A DNA stretch of 64,000 nt from Coriaria nepalensis (lineage: Eukaryota > Streptophyta > Magnoliopsida > Cucurbitales > Coriariaceae). The translations under genes were made by a program, and so were the position numbers. The stretch lies in contig CP114485.1 in NCBI GenBank assembly GCA_027186245.1, forward strand, positions 8,212,001-8,276,000, in the 5' to 3' direction. Below the pieces are notes generated by a model, which saw only the letters and a list, made by a program, of their open reading frames with translations, was not told where the DNA came from and did not search any database. Of the stretch, positions 36,886-48,397 are shown piece by piece. Numbering within the stretch: the stretch's first letter is position 1; the number at the start of each line of letters is the position of its first letter.

Positions 36886-37970
36886 ATTCTATAATGTTGA
36901 CATGTGGTTTCATTTTCATGTATGGTAAGTCATATTGATGACTATACATACGTGGTAAATCCAACCCTAGACTTTTCAATTAGTAAGTGAATTAAATTAA
37001 GGGTTTAAATTTAAAAATATTTTAAAAATATAATTAAATATATTATATATTATAAAAAAAAATTTAAAAAAATTTATAAGTGATTATAAATAATAAATAT
37101 TTATAATAATAAATTAAGATTATAATTTAATAAGGACTCGAATACATAAATGCATGTGCATAAAATGGATTGAAGTGCTTTTAGCATATATTAAATATAT
37201 TTTATCAATTTAATTTTATTATTTTATTAAATAATTGATAATTAAAATAATTAATCGCTAACTTCATGGACGATACCATTTGCATGGTCTGTCGCAATTC
37301 TATAATGTTGACTTGTGGTTTCATTTTCATGTATGGTAGGTCATATTGATGGCTATACATAAGTGGTAAAGCAAACAAAATGTCAATCCGTTAAAATGTA
37401 ATGAATTAAAAGTTCAATTTTAAAAATATTTTATAAATATAATTAAATATATCATATATTAAAAAAGAAGAAAGTTTTTAAGATATTTATAAGTTATTAT
37501 AAATAATAAATAAGGATTCATGTCTGATAAGGACTCGCACACATGTGGCATGAGCATGAGGTGATTTTACCGCATATTAGGGACACTCGGCCGATTTAAT
37601 TTTACTATTTTTATTTAAACAGTTGATAATTAAAATGATTAGTTACCGTTGAAATTTGAATTCTAAGAATTCAAATATTTAATCATTAAAACAGTTTAAC
37701 TGTTTTTTCAAGAACTATGATTGTTCATTAAATAATATATTATTTTACGAACATATCAATTTCACCGATAAATATAAGAAATCTATAAAAAAAATAAAAA
37801 TACATTTTCTTTTATCATATTATGTTATTATCAGAAACCGAACACATATATATATTATATAACAAAGTTTCATTATTACTTATAAGATTTGATAATAATT
37901 TGAAAAAGTAAGAATATTATTTTATTTACAAATATATCTATTCTTGTGATTTCATTTTTATATATTGTAG
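36886..37970 (+). repeat. Decayed, partly duplicated copies of the 40-62 kb copia LTR family
   Basis: Sequence at 36985-37265 and again at 37385-37970 follows the order of the LTRs at 42380 and 62245: a TTTATAAGT, ATAAATAAT, AATAAGGA start, GGACTCGCACACATG, then TTAATTTTACTATTT and, in the second copy only, the 32-bp palindrome at 37722-37753 and a CAGAAACCGAACACAT segment. An 80-bp unit starting ATTCTATAATGTTGAC is present at 36886-36965 and 37297-37376, and more weakly at about 37935-38000. These are relics with no coding part. Confidence 0.6.
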
Positions 37971-40064
37971 GTCAATACTGATTGATATACATACGTGGTA
38001 ACATGATACGTCTCAATATCCCCATTTAAAATGAGTTAACTATTTCAGCTACTTAAAAGGTTTTCAAGTTGCAACATTTCACCACGGTTTGAATTTTTAT
38101 TTATTTATTTATTTATTCTAAATGCATTTAGGTTGATTTATTCAAAATTCAAACTAGCTTTTATTTCAGGAAAAAAAAAAAAAAGCATATCAAATTTGTA
38201 TAGATATTTTGGAAGCACAATATTAGTTGTTACATCAAATTTATGTTATCTAATAGAAATATCTAATACTTTTCTTTTTTTCTTTCTTTATATTTGATTT
38301 ATATTGAAAATAATATATAGACAAAATGAAATAACGATTTGGGAGGCTATTTTTGTTCCATTGAGGAGAGAAGTACAAGGTAGGAGTAGATTTGCTTGCG
38401 ATTAAGATGGTCTATGGTTTGTTGAGAAGCATGACTGAGCCCGGTTTGGCTTACCAACCAAGTAATTTTGGTCAAACTTGATTATATAAATTCATTGTTA
38501 TAATAAGTAGGAAATATATATTTTATATATAAATATAATTATATATTATATTATTTTTTATATAATTTTTATAAATTTTAATTTAAAAAATTCTACATAA
38601 ATCTAACATAAAATCTTATTTCCTTTAATTATCAGACACTTTACATTAATAGAATTACAATCTCAAAGTCAGTATGCCATACTTCACATGTCTTGTTGAA
38701 ATGTCTTGTTGAAAATGATTCGTAGATGATGATAGAATTTGAAAGGAAGTGAAAAAAAAAAAATTTGGTAGTAGGTGAAGAATGTGTAGGGGCTTGCCGG
38801 AGTGATTGTGAGCTACTACATTTGACTACGACGTCTTCCTCACGAGTTTCTGACGTATGTCGGCGTTTCCTAGCAAAATGTTATTTATTTATTATTAAAT
38901 AGTTTGTAATAAATTTTTATTTATTTATATTAAAAAAATTAAGAAATAAATATTAATGAATAAAAAAGTAAATTAAAATTATATCAAACAATACAAATAA
39001 GAAATTATGGAGAATTTATTCAGAAAGAGTAACACCAGCTGCCCTGTATGATGTTATCCATTGATGTATAGTTTTTGTTTTAGTGACGTTGAGGGGTCTC
39101 TCACCCAAGTTTTCGTCTATGTACAATATTCCTATATCTCGCGACATTAATGAGTTTTGTTATTCTCGTGGTCTCCTACGTTCTTGTTTTGGTTTTTGTA
39201 TGCTACAGAATACACAAAAATCATTATTTATTTTTTATTTATTTTTTATTTATTTTTTTATTATTTATTTTTTTGGTCAAACACAGAAACATTACTCAAC
39301 GTAGATTTTAGTAAAAATTTGAAAAAAAAAAAAAAAAAAAAACACTATATAAATATGAGGGCAAATATCTTATTTAAGTAAGTGGAGGAGACTTAATAAT
39401 TTGCATATATATCATTTGGGAGTGCTTACAATTTCTTTTCTTGTGAGTGTAGTAGTTTAATACTTAAACGATACTTATAATTAGTGAACTTTTAAATCTA
39501 ATTGTAAAATATTAAAATTAGAATTGCGAATAATTAATAATAATTTATTAATTACTTAAATCATATGTATATATGTTCTTTTTATATCTATCACTATTTA
39601 TAATTCTTTAAATTTTAATTTAATAAAATTGAAACATAATTAAATAAATAAAATAACAAAAGATAAGATAATATCCTATTATTATCATCTTTCGTCTCAA
39701 ATTATTAGTCTAATATTATCTTCCCTTATAACGAGAAAAAAAATATTTCTCATTCTCACTATTTAAGTTGGAAATCTTAAGTCATTCAAAGGGTGTTTTC
39801 TTCTTTTTTGTATAGTGTTGGTTTAGAAGGATTCTCATCAAGGTCGTCATTGGATTGAATAATGGTGACAATTCGGGCCGGCCTAGCTAATATTGGACCC
39901 GAGCTTATTTAGGTTGGGTTGGGCCTCAAAATTTTAGGCTCGGCCCAAGCTCAATTATCAACGGACTTAAAACATTCTCTTTCCTTCCCTCTAAATCTCT
40001 CAAGTTTTAGGGGTTTTAAAATTTGGTCAAAAAGTTTTCCCTTCTCCTATCTCCCATCTTCCAT
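37971..40064. other. AT-rich intergenic stretch
   Basis: No gene recognised. It holds A/T runs (for example 39320-39342) and ATTT-rich frames (39160-39300). A GC-richer GGGCCGGCCTAGC / GGCTCGGCCC segment at 39875-39960 resembles inverted-repeat DNA of plant transposons but cannot be bounded. Confidence 0.5.
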
Positions 40065-40104
40065 CGTTGGACTTTTCCCTTTGACTAAAGTAAAATAGAT
40101 TGAA

Positions 40105-41812
40105 TCTAGAGAAGTTGAGTTTTTTGAGAACTTATTGCCTTTGGATAATAATTCTCAAAACACTACCAATATTAAAGAATCTCAAATAGAGATACTTTCA
40201 AGGGTTGTTGAACAACAAATTAAACCTCGTAAAAGCCAAAAAGCAAGAAAAGCAAGAAAAGCAAGAAAAACAAAAGAATTGGGATCTAATGAGATTGATT
40301 CTCAGCTCATTACTTTCTGCTTAGTAGAAAGTAATAGAGAAGATGTCGTTAGGAAAATTCTTATAGTTCTTCAAATTGAAAATGATCCCAAAACTTATAA
40401 GGAAGTTATGTCTTCTAGAGATTCTACTTTTTGGAAAGAGGCAGTAAATGATGAGATAGATTCAATTATATCTAACTATACTTGGGAAATAGTTGACTTA
40501 CCACCCGGTTCGATTATTTTAATATGTATGCACCTGTTGCTAGAATAACTTCTATTCAAATCTTGTTTGCCTTAGCTTCAATCCATAATCTTTATATTCA
40601 TCAAATTGATGTTAAAACTTCATTTTTGAATGGTGATCTCAATGAGGAGGTCTATATGGAACAACCGGAAGGTTTTGTTCTACCAGGAAATGAATATAAA
40701 GTGTGCAAACTAGTCAAATCATTATATGGTTTAAAGCAAGCACCAAAATAATAGCATGAAAAGTTTGACATTGTCATTCTTTCGAATGGTTTTAGACATA
40801 ACAATGCTGATAAATGCCTATACTCAAAAGTTTGTGATGAATATATCATAATTGTTTGTCTTTATGTTGATGACATGTTAATTTTAAGTGATGACATGAA
40901 GACTGTAATAGAAACGAAAAGGTTTTTGTCCTTCACGTTCAAGATGAAAGATCTTGGATAAGTGGATACCATTTTAGGTATCAAGGTGAAGCAAAATAGT
41001 GAGGGATATATATTAAGTCAATCTTATTACACTGAGAAAATACTTAATAAGTTTAGTCATCTAAAGTTCAAGGAGGCAAACACTCCATTTGATTCAAGTA
41101 TAAAACTTGTTGAGAACAAGGCAGGAGCAGTGGCTCAACTTGAATATGCAAGTGTAATAGGAAGTCTCATGTATTCGAATAGTGCACAAGAGCTGATATA
41201 GCATTTGCGGTTAGTAAACTGAGTAGGTTTATTAGTAATCCAAGCATTGAGCATTGGAAGGCAATTGGTAGAGTTCTTGGTTATCTTAAGAGAACCAATG
41301 AACTAAGTCTCCACTATTCAAAGTTCCAGTTATACTCTAAGGATATACAAATGCAAGTTGGATATCAAATATATGAGATAACAAATCTACTACATGTTGA
41401 GTATTCACACTTAGAGGTAGTGATGTTTCTTGGGGTTCCAAGAAACAAACGTGCATCATGCACTCAACCATGGAGTCCGAGTTTATTGCTTTGGCAACAA
41501 CTAAGAAGGAGGCTGAGTGGCTAAAAGACATTCTTTTAGATATACCATTTACTTCAAAACAAATATATGTTATATCTATACATTGTGAGAGTCAAGCCAC
41601 TATATCCCGAGCATATAGCGGAGTGTATAATGAGAAGTTAATACATATTAGTCTAAGACATGATTATGTGAGACAATTAATTCAAAGTAGAATTATTGCC
41701 ATCATATATATGAGATTAAGTGAAAACTTGGCGGATCCTTTTACCAAACCTCTTTCAAGAGAATTAGTAAAATCTACATCTAGAGAGATAAGACTAAAAC
41801 TCTTGAGTTAAG
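40105..41812 (+). pseudogene. Copia reverse transcriptase and RNase H remnant
   Basis: The frame opens with the integrase-RT linker (lysine-rich, 40135-40300) and the start of RT_2 (YKEVMSSRDSTFWKEAVNDE near 40400-40455). At about 40510, after VDLPPGS, the sequence jumps to MYAPVARITSIQ, so the roughly 50-residue segment that normally holds the KWIFK motif and following part is deleted. RT continues through the QIDVKTSFLNGDLNEEVYME segment and LYVDDMLILS (near 40860-40890), and RNase H runs from about 41458 (STMESEFIALATTKKEAEWL) to 41812. Stops occur at 40749, 40960 and 41199. It is non-functional. Confidence 0.92.
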
Positions 41813-42379
41813 AGATTCATCAATGACGACAACCTAACTTAACACTAGGAAATTACTAGTATTAAGTTCAAAAGGTAAAAATAAGTCATTGATAAGTGGA
41901 TAGCATTTCAGCACTAAATTGATGGAGCCCTATCTAAGATGTATAGTGCTGGTTGTTACAGTCAAGGGTTGAGTTTGTCAAACTCTTAATGAAGTTCAGT
42001 CTATGAGTGATAAGTATCTTAAATGTAATAAAGATACTGAAAGAACTTCACCTATATGAACTTAAAGGTGGTGCCGCTTCTCATAAGAATTAGAGTTTTT
42101 CTTAAGAAAGTTCATGAATAGGATGAGCACAAGGCCATAATAATGCTAAGCGAGATATATGTGGCATATATGAATTATAAGTGTCTATATATGTGGTATC
42201 ACCGGTTTTGTCATATTGAAGTAATTGGTTCAAAGCTTTGAGCTACCTGAGATTTTGACAGAACTTTGTGACACTTACACTAAGATAAAGTTCAAATCGA
42301 AAGATATTTTATCTTATGCATATGCCCCGTCTTAAAATTCTAACAAGTTAATTCATTTATACTTTAACCAGTGGGGGAT

Positions 42380-42992
42380 TGTTGGACTTTTCCCTTTGGC
42401 TAAAGTGAAATGAATTAAAGTCCCAAAACCTAAAAATGTTTAATAAATGCAATCAAATGCATCCCACATTGGAAAGGGAGAAAATTTTCAAAGCATTTAT
42501 AAGTAATTGCAAATAGTAAGTATTTGTAATAATAAATAAGGATTGAGGTTTGATCGGGACCCGCACTCGCACACGCGCGCGGCGTGGGCGTGAGGCGCTT
42601 TTGGAGCTTATTAGGCGCACTTGGCACTTAGCACTTGACCGACTTAATTTTTTCGTACTATTTAAACGGTTGACAGTTAAAATGGTTATTTACTGTTAGA
42701 GTGTGACTGTTCGTGAAACAATATATTATTTCACGAACATGTACCAAAATTTGCTTATACATACGAGAAACCTGTAAGGAAAAAACTTCTACTACCCATT
42801 TTTCTTAATGTCATAAACCGAGCATATTCCATAATAAATTTCACTGTTGCTTGAGAGATTTTGTAAAGGTTTGTCATATCTCGAAAACTATTTTCATAGT
42901 AACCTAAAATAATCTAAGATGGTGAAAATATTATTTTTTTGAAAAATATTTCTGTTACATATTTCAAGTCTCGATTCCAAATTTATTCATCA
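42380..42992 (+). repeat. 3' LTR, copia family shared with the 62 kb solo LTR
   Basis: It starts TGTTGGACTTTTCCC right after the polypurine tract and ends ATCA, 613 bp. It is collinear with 62245-62957 but lacks two segments of about 45 and 60 bp. A 32-bp near-perfect palindrome lies at 42708-42739, about 20 bp upstream of a TACGAGAAACC segment where the related copy has TATAAATACGAG. Confidence 0.85.
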
Positions 42993-43672
42993 CCCCATCT
43001 CCCATCTCCCATCCCCCTCCTTAAAATAAGGGAATAGAACTTAGAAAAAAAAAATCAAGTAAAATGAGATGAGAGATGAACTGAGGAAATGATAAAAATA
43101 CATAAATATATAAAGGGTTTTGATTAGATCGAATGTCTCATAGATCGGTCCAACATAAAATTTCATATACTAAAGCCAAAGTTTTCTTTCATGATAATAT
43201 TTTTTTGTCTATAAATGACCTCCGTAATCTAAGAATTTATTGGATTAAAATAATTAATGAAGAGATGTTATGTAGAATATATAGAAAGAAAATTTGTTTT
43301 CGGGTACTTTTTAATAATTCTCAACAGTCAACCCTATGTAACCATAACTATCTTTTAATCACTCTACTTATTATAAAATTTATATATAAAAAATCATAAT
43401 TTCATCCTTAATTATGTTAGCACTATTTAATTAAACTTTGTGCTGCTACCAGTACTGAAATCATAAATGGATCGGAATTGATATATGAACATAAACTCTG
43501 AGTTGAATCTATTGTATCGCCACAGTTTAATTTACCGGGCTGGGGCTTCCCCTACTTGGGCTTGAATTAGGCCCGTCTTACAAAGTCCATTATCGCCTGT
43601 GGCCCATACTCATCTGTTGGTTTCACGGTTCAAACGAAATGAGGAAAAAGGAAATTGGAAAAATAAGCAAAT
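42993..43672. other. Intergenic before the tRNA gene
   Basis: Starts with a CCCATCT-rich stretch flanking the copia LTR. An 88-codon frame at 43133-43399 is AT-rich with no family resemblance and I do not consider it a gene. The last part carries GGGCTTGAATTAGGCCCG-like inverted words. Confidence 0.45.
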
Positions 43673-43679
43673 GTTGAGA

Positions 43680-43712
<33 letters not shown>

Positions 43713-43752
43713 ACCTTAATCTGGCGCCTTAGACCAACTCGGCCATCTCAAC
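43673..43752 (-). tRNA. tRNA-Leu (anticodon AAG)
   Basis: Read on the minus strand, 80 bases fold as a class II tRNA: acceptor arms GTTGAGA and TCTCAAC, D-arm GCCGAGTTGGTCTAAGGC, anticodon stem CCAGA/TCTGG around TTAAGGT (anticodon AAG), a short variable arm, and the T arm GTGGGTTCAAATCCCAC. The CCA end is not encoded, as usual in nuclear genes. A T5 run downstream (minus strand, plus-strand 43658-43663) fits a Pol III terminator. Plastid tRNA-Leu genes use UAA, CAA or UAG anticodons, so this is a nuclear gene. Confidence 0.97.
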
Positions 43753-45354
43753 GTTTTGTTCCTTAGTTTTTTGTATTATTTATTATTATTTGACTTCATA
43801 GCAATTTAATTGTTCGAAGCCTTTTAAACTACCTTAATAACTCTTTATGATAGTCTCTTTTTTTTTTTCCCCACAAAAAAAGAAATTTTATTTGAGAAAA
43901 AGTATACAAATAAATAAAATATTATAATCTAATACTTTTTAAATAAATAAAAAAGTTATGTTTATATTTTTTAAATCTTAAGACTATTTAAGAAAATATT
44001 AACAAATATTCTAAATTTAAGAAATAAATCCCTAGGAGGTTTTATCTATTAAATTAAAAATTTTAAAATATTAAGATTAAAATTATTTAAATTTTTTATT
44101 GCAAATAAACTATCATAAAAATATATTATATATTTAATTTCCTAATTTCAACTATTTTATTAATAATTGAATATTAAAAATATATATATATATATATATT
44201 AAACATTTAAAATATATTTTATTTATTTATTATGAAAAATTTTGATTATATACTTTTCAGCGATTTCATCATCCAAATTATTTCTCTAATCTTATCTTAT
44301 AATCTCTCCATAAATAATAATATAAGCAAGGTCAGACCAAATCCGATCAGTCTAACCTACATATAGCCCAACCCTTGCCCATGTATGTTGGGCTCGGGCA
44401 CCCTGGATTAGGTTAGGGCAGAGCCTTGATTTAGTATATTAAAATGTTGAGACCTCGTGATAATAATTTGAAACCTTGTGATTTTTAGCCCTTTAAGCTT
44501 GTGAGTTTCTTTTCACTAGAGTATAATCTTGATAATAAGATCATGATACTATAATCATGTCACGAATAATATATAAAATATCATAGAAATTTAATTATAT
44601 ATATGCTCCTCAAAGATTATAAATAAATATATATTAAAACTTGGATCTTATAATTATCAGTAAACCCAAATATTGTACATGTATTCAGTAAAAGGCTACA
44701 AAAATTTGTAATAGTCTTATGTTTAGCTTAATTGACGTGACTACTAATCCATCATATAAATTTTTAAGTCGGTACTTAATTTTTTTTTTTTTCAGATAAG
44801 AAAAAAAAAAAGAAAAAAAAAAGGAACATCATTGTAAACTTTTGCTAATTTCCCTGCAAACCGGGTTCATTAATCATTACACTACCAGACCCATCTAACT
44901 CATCTGATATTTAATTACAAAAACATCTCAAACTATAATATATAAAAAATGAGTTTAGATATATATAATTCGGTGACGTGTCAATTTTAAAGTAAATATT
45001 GTACAATAAATTTAATTTTAAATATAAATTAATAATTTTAATTATTTAAATACTTCATCTTTGTTTCTTTTTTTTTTTAAAGAAAAAAAGAACTCAACAT
45101 GTATTGAGTAAAAAATGTTATATCCTAAATTTAGGTTAGAAATGCTTTGTTTAATATTACTATTATATAACAAAAATAAAATATTAGATTTAAGTAAAAT
45201 AGCATTTTAAATTTATCATTTAAAAATATTCATATTATATTAATTATATTTTTTAATTTTGTTGAGTATTAATCCTAAATTTCCTTTACATAAATTATTC
45301 TTTTGCCAATTTGTATTGAATCTAGAACGTGCAAAGTGTGCATAATGGATATAT
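43753..45354. other. AT-rich intergenic stretch
   Basis: No gene recognised. It contains long A/T runs (44780-44823) and a (TA)n tract at 44179-44199. A GC-rich segment GGGCTCGGGCACCCTGG near 44389-44405 resembles the 39875 segment and may be transposon debris. Confidence 0.5.
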
Positions 45355-46035
45355 ATATGTATCTTTTATCCACCTTATCCGCTAATGTTATTAACGGGTG
45401 GATATTCACCCGCTAAATTTTGAGGTATTCGCCCTATCTACTCCGCCATAGATAGGATGGATATCTGGCCGCCCTGTGCTATCCGCGGATAGGACGGTTA
45501 ACCACCTGTTCTATTTGTATGCTACCGAGATTGAACAGATTCGAATCAATCATTTCATACCCATTTCCCTCCATGTAAACCAGGTAAAATTTGAAAGAAA
45601 GAACGAAGCAAAGGAAATAACTAATCAAATCGTACCGTTGAGTGAAGCAAAGAAAATAAAATTTGGGTCCTCTTTCTACTCCATCTAATCTGTAGAGTCG
45701 GAATAGGTGGTCTAACTAGTTGGGTCTAGTGGAGGTCGGAGCGGTGGAGTTTGGGCAGAGTGGGCGTGCACTGGAGGCGGCAGAACAGAGCACTGCGGTT
45801 AAGAAGAAAAATGATGATTTGGGAAAGAATGAAGCAAAGGATGGATGGGCGGAGGTTTTGGCGGCAACAGATTTAAGATTTGGGAAGAAGTCATGAAGAA
45901 GGCTTGGAGGCGATGACCTCACCTTTTCTAGTATTATAAAACAAGGCAGGCGGATACGGATTTTTACTCAATTATCTGGTGGATATCACTGCGAGACGGG
46001 TATTATTATTACCCGTTTCTAAAATTTGATCAATA
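45355..46035. mobile_element. Possible MITE-like element with ACGGGTR-type ends
   Basis: The left side holds ATCCGC, ACGGGTGGATATTC and ACCCGC words (45375-45510), and the right side GGCGGATACGGAT, GGTGGATATCAC, ACGGGT and ACCCGTTTC (45950-46020). Such repeated GGATAY/ACCCG words are common in ends of hAT-like non-autonomous elements. Exact inverted repeats and target duplication were not found, so this is a weak call. The small frame at 45716-45922 (minus) inside is not supported as a gene. Confidence 0.3.
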
Positions 46036-46466
46036 TTACCCGTTCCTTTTCATCGGCAGAATACGAATAGTTTTGCACATTCCTAAGTGAATCTACTGCA
46101 ATTATGCCACGTCTAAAATCCTTTAGACCTTTTAAAATATTTGTTTTCACAATAAAACTTTCTTTCGGCCAAAAAAAAAAAAAAGGAAAAAATATCCCTT
46201 GGCTTTTTAAAATATCCACGTCAGAAAAGATGTACAAAATAAAAATAAAAATAAAAGAAAAAATATGTATTATATTATAGAGCCCAGTGCACAGGCCACA
46301 GAGCATGCTCTTTTCACTGTTTCCTTTTCTTTCTTCTCGCTCTCGGTTTCTCTCTCTCTCTCTAGTTTGCTTGTTGCGATTTGTTTTAGGTCATGAATCG
46401 TCTATGTAGAAAAAGGAGCGAACTGATCGGGAAAGCACTTGGTAACTTTTGAGCCTTTTTTAAACG

Positions 46467-47348
46467 ATGAATTCGAATCAGGTACGCGATTCTTCTTCTG
46501 CTAATTATGTAATTAGTCGTCGCGAATGTTCAAAAGCTCAAATGTGCCTTCAAAAGATTCTCTACATAATTTCGACGGTCCCCAGACACGAATCGTGTTT
46601 ATTGCCTCAAATTCGTAGTCCAGACTGTGATAGAGCGTTTGCCGTTGATTTGAATCGGAGAGTTGGTCTGTTTGGTAAGGAAGAAAATACAGGAGAGTCT
46701 GAAACTAATTTTCTCGGGAAAATCGTTGAAATTGGGGGGAAGAGGTTGTTTGAGGATGGAAATCTGTTTGGCTCTGATTCATTCGCGGCCGAATCGAGTA
46801 AAGATGAAGGAGAAGCAGCTCTTGAAAATTCGAAGATCGCGAACTCTGAAACTGAGAAAAAATTTATCGAAGGAGACGATAGAAACGAACAAATTAGTAA
46901 TAATGGAGAAAACGAAGCAGCGCCGTTTAAGGAGTTACATTATAGAAGCAATGATTGTCTTGGTTTACTAATCGAAGCGGCGAGGCTGGTTTCAAGAAAC
47001 TTCGGCGCCGATGAGGTGGAAGAAGAGTCGGAGTCCGAGACTAAATCAGATTCGGCTAATCGGAAACGGACTCGACTCAGCTCTGAGTTAGAGTCAACTC
47101 AGAAGGCGGAGGCGAGTCAACTCGCCCTGTCAAAAAGAAGGAAGATCAAGGAAGAGAGTGCCGATTGGATGAAGGTGTACGAAAATTATGGGGACACGTC
47201 ACCGGTGGTGAGGTCGAAGAGAGGGAGGAGCCAGGTGTTGCCGTGTCGGTACCGAGACTCGGTGATGGAGCCATGGCGGCGACCGGTGACACAGACAGAG
47301 AGATTGTCGAACAAGGTCTCGAGGAAACCGAGGAGGAGGAGGTTCTAA
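46467..47348 (+). CDS. Uncharacterised basic protein, probably nuclear
   Basis: A clean 293-aa frame with ATG in a leader that has a (TC)n tract at 46349-46364. I do not recognise the gene. The N-terminal third (cysteine-containing, RRECSKAQMCLQKIL near residues 18-32) may be helical; residues 75-180 are acidic and low-complexity; residues 155-175 contain a hydrophobic NDCLGLLIEAARLVSRNF; a nuclear-localisation-type KRRKIKEE lies near 225-232. The most conserved-looking part is the C-terminal RSKRGRSQVLPCRYRDSVMEPW (about 249-271) before an arginine-rich end. Codon use and composition are unlike the AT-rich surroundings, which supports a real gene. A CAG|GTACGC at 46479-46487 could be a splice donor, but the frame reads through it, so I keep one exon. 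It lies 1.05 kb upstream of TIC100 on the same strand. Confidence 0.72.
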   Translation: MNSNQVRDSSSANYVISRRECSKAQMCLQKILYIISTVPRHESCLLPQIRSPDCDRAFAVDLNRRVGLFGKEENTGESETNFLGKIVEIGGKRLFEDGNLFGSDSFAAESSKDEGEAALENSKIANSETEKKFIEGDDRNEQISNNGENEAAPFKELHYRSNDCLGLLIEAARLVSRNFGADEVEEESESETKSDSANRKRTRLSSELESTQKAEASQLALSKRRKIKEESADWMKVYENYGDTSPVVRSKRGRSQVLPCRYRDSVMEPWRRPVTQTERLSNKVSRKPRRRRF

Positions 47349-47996
47349 AATATTCGCAGGTTTGAAAAAAAAAAATATTAATCGTGAAAAAAGAAGCGTT
47401 CGTTTATTACTGCTAGTAGTACCTACTGCTTTCAAACTGCATTTTGAGCAGAAAGTTGAACTAGAATTAAACAGAGTACGGTCGGGCGAGCGAGAGAGAG
47501 ACAGAGACAGAAGTACGGGCTAGTAGTCATGTTATTTTATGAGTACGGTGTATGTCAAGTTATATAATAAATTTTATTATAAATATAAATATAATGTTTC
47601 TATCTTAATATAATTTGGTTTGTTACGTACTGAGATTCTATATCTAAATAGTAATGTCTCATAGTTTAGTATTGAAATTAATCACAATTTATAATAAAGT
47701 TTGGCGTGTTATGAGGTGAGACATCAGTAATGTTGTTACTAATGTCTCTATTTCTCGAGGAATATAGCCATGCCAAGTTTGTTATATAGTTTAGACTTTA
47801 GACCCCATACTATTTTTTTTCTTTTTTTTTTGGGTCAAATGCGAAAGAAGGGAAGCATTTATTCCTAATGACATGGTCAAAGCCATGTCAATGCTTTCAC
47901 CGATGTGGTTCCATCACAGCTGTTGGGAGAATAAATATTTATTAAATATAGAAAAATACAGATGGACTGGTGAAATGCGATTCGGCGCCAACACTA
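47349..47996. other. Intergenic between the uncharacterised gene and TIC100
   Basis: No coding signal; 3' flank of the 46467 gene, then AT-rich sequence. The promoter motif cluster of TIC100 begins at 47997. Confidence 0.5.
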
Positions 47997-48192
47997 GGCC
48001 CAAAATCCAGCACAAATTCTAGTCCCATAAGCTGATAGATCCAACAGTAAAAAGAAAATACAAAGCCCAAATATAGAATGGATTCTTAAGAAATGAAGCC
48101 CAGTTTAAAAGTGCTCAACAAACGAACACCATCTAGTATACGGCCCAAAAACTGCCAAACCCGACAATTAATATAGCCTCCTAACAGGCCCA
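47997..48192 (-). promoter_or_regulatory. Five site II (TGGGCY) motifs upstream of TIC100
   Basis: RGCCCA (TGGGCY on the minus strand) is found at 47997-48002, 48064-48069, 48097-48102, 48142-48147 and 48187-48192, all in the same orientation, in about 200 bases that end 206 bases before the TIC100 ATG. Site II motifs are known TCP-factor targets in growth-linked and organelle-biogenesis genes. The motifs are read directly; their role here is inference. Confidence 0.55.
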
Positions 48193-48397
48193 AATCCATC
48201 TCTTCGATAATCCAAGTAATTAATTAATTAATTAAAATTCAACGCTAATCTCGTCTAAAAACCCTGTGTACTGTAGATTCATTATATTTGTAGCTTCTTT
48301 GAAACTCTCATACTCCCTTCCCCCGCTTTCCTTATCTTCTTCTCTTCTGCCACTTCTTCCTCTTCCTCGAGGTCTTCGCTAAACCTAGACAGCCATA

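Larger units (their letters stand above)
40065..42992 (+). mobile_element. Internally deleted Ty1/copia element
   Basis: The left end is a roughly 40-bp stub of the LTR (CGTTGGACTTTTCCCTTT, 40065-40104) fused directly to pol. The pol part (40105-41812) follows, then a 3' untranslated part, a polypurine tract (AGTGGGGGAT at 42370-42379) and a full 3' LTR (42380-42992). Thus most of the 5' LTR, gag, protease, and integrase are missing. Both flanks are CT-rich with CCCATCT words, so the target was probably a CT-rich repeat, but an exact target duplication cannot be shown. Confidence 0.85.

Noticed and set aside
43673..43752. Plastid origin of the tRNA-Leu
   Set aside because: The anticodon AAG and lack of organelle flanks fit a nuclear tRNA; plastid trnL genes have other anticodons.
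45716..45922. Minus-strand 68-codon gene
   Set aside because: Alanine/serine/proline bias comes from GC-richer repeat DNA; no start context or homology.
46479..46487. Splice donor right after the first codons of the 46467 gene
   Set aside because: CAG|GTACGC fits a donor, but the frame is open across it and no acceptor is needed; kept as one exon.
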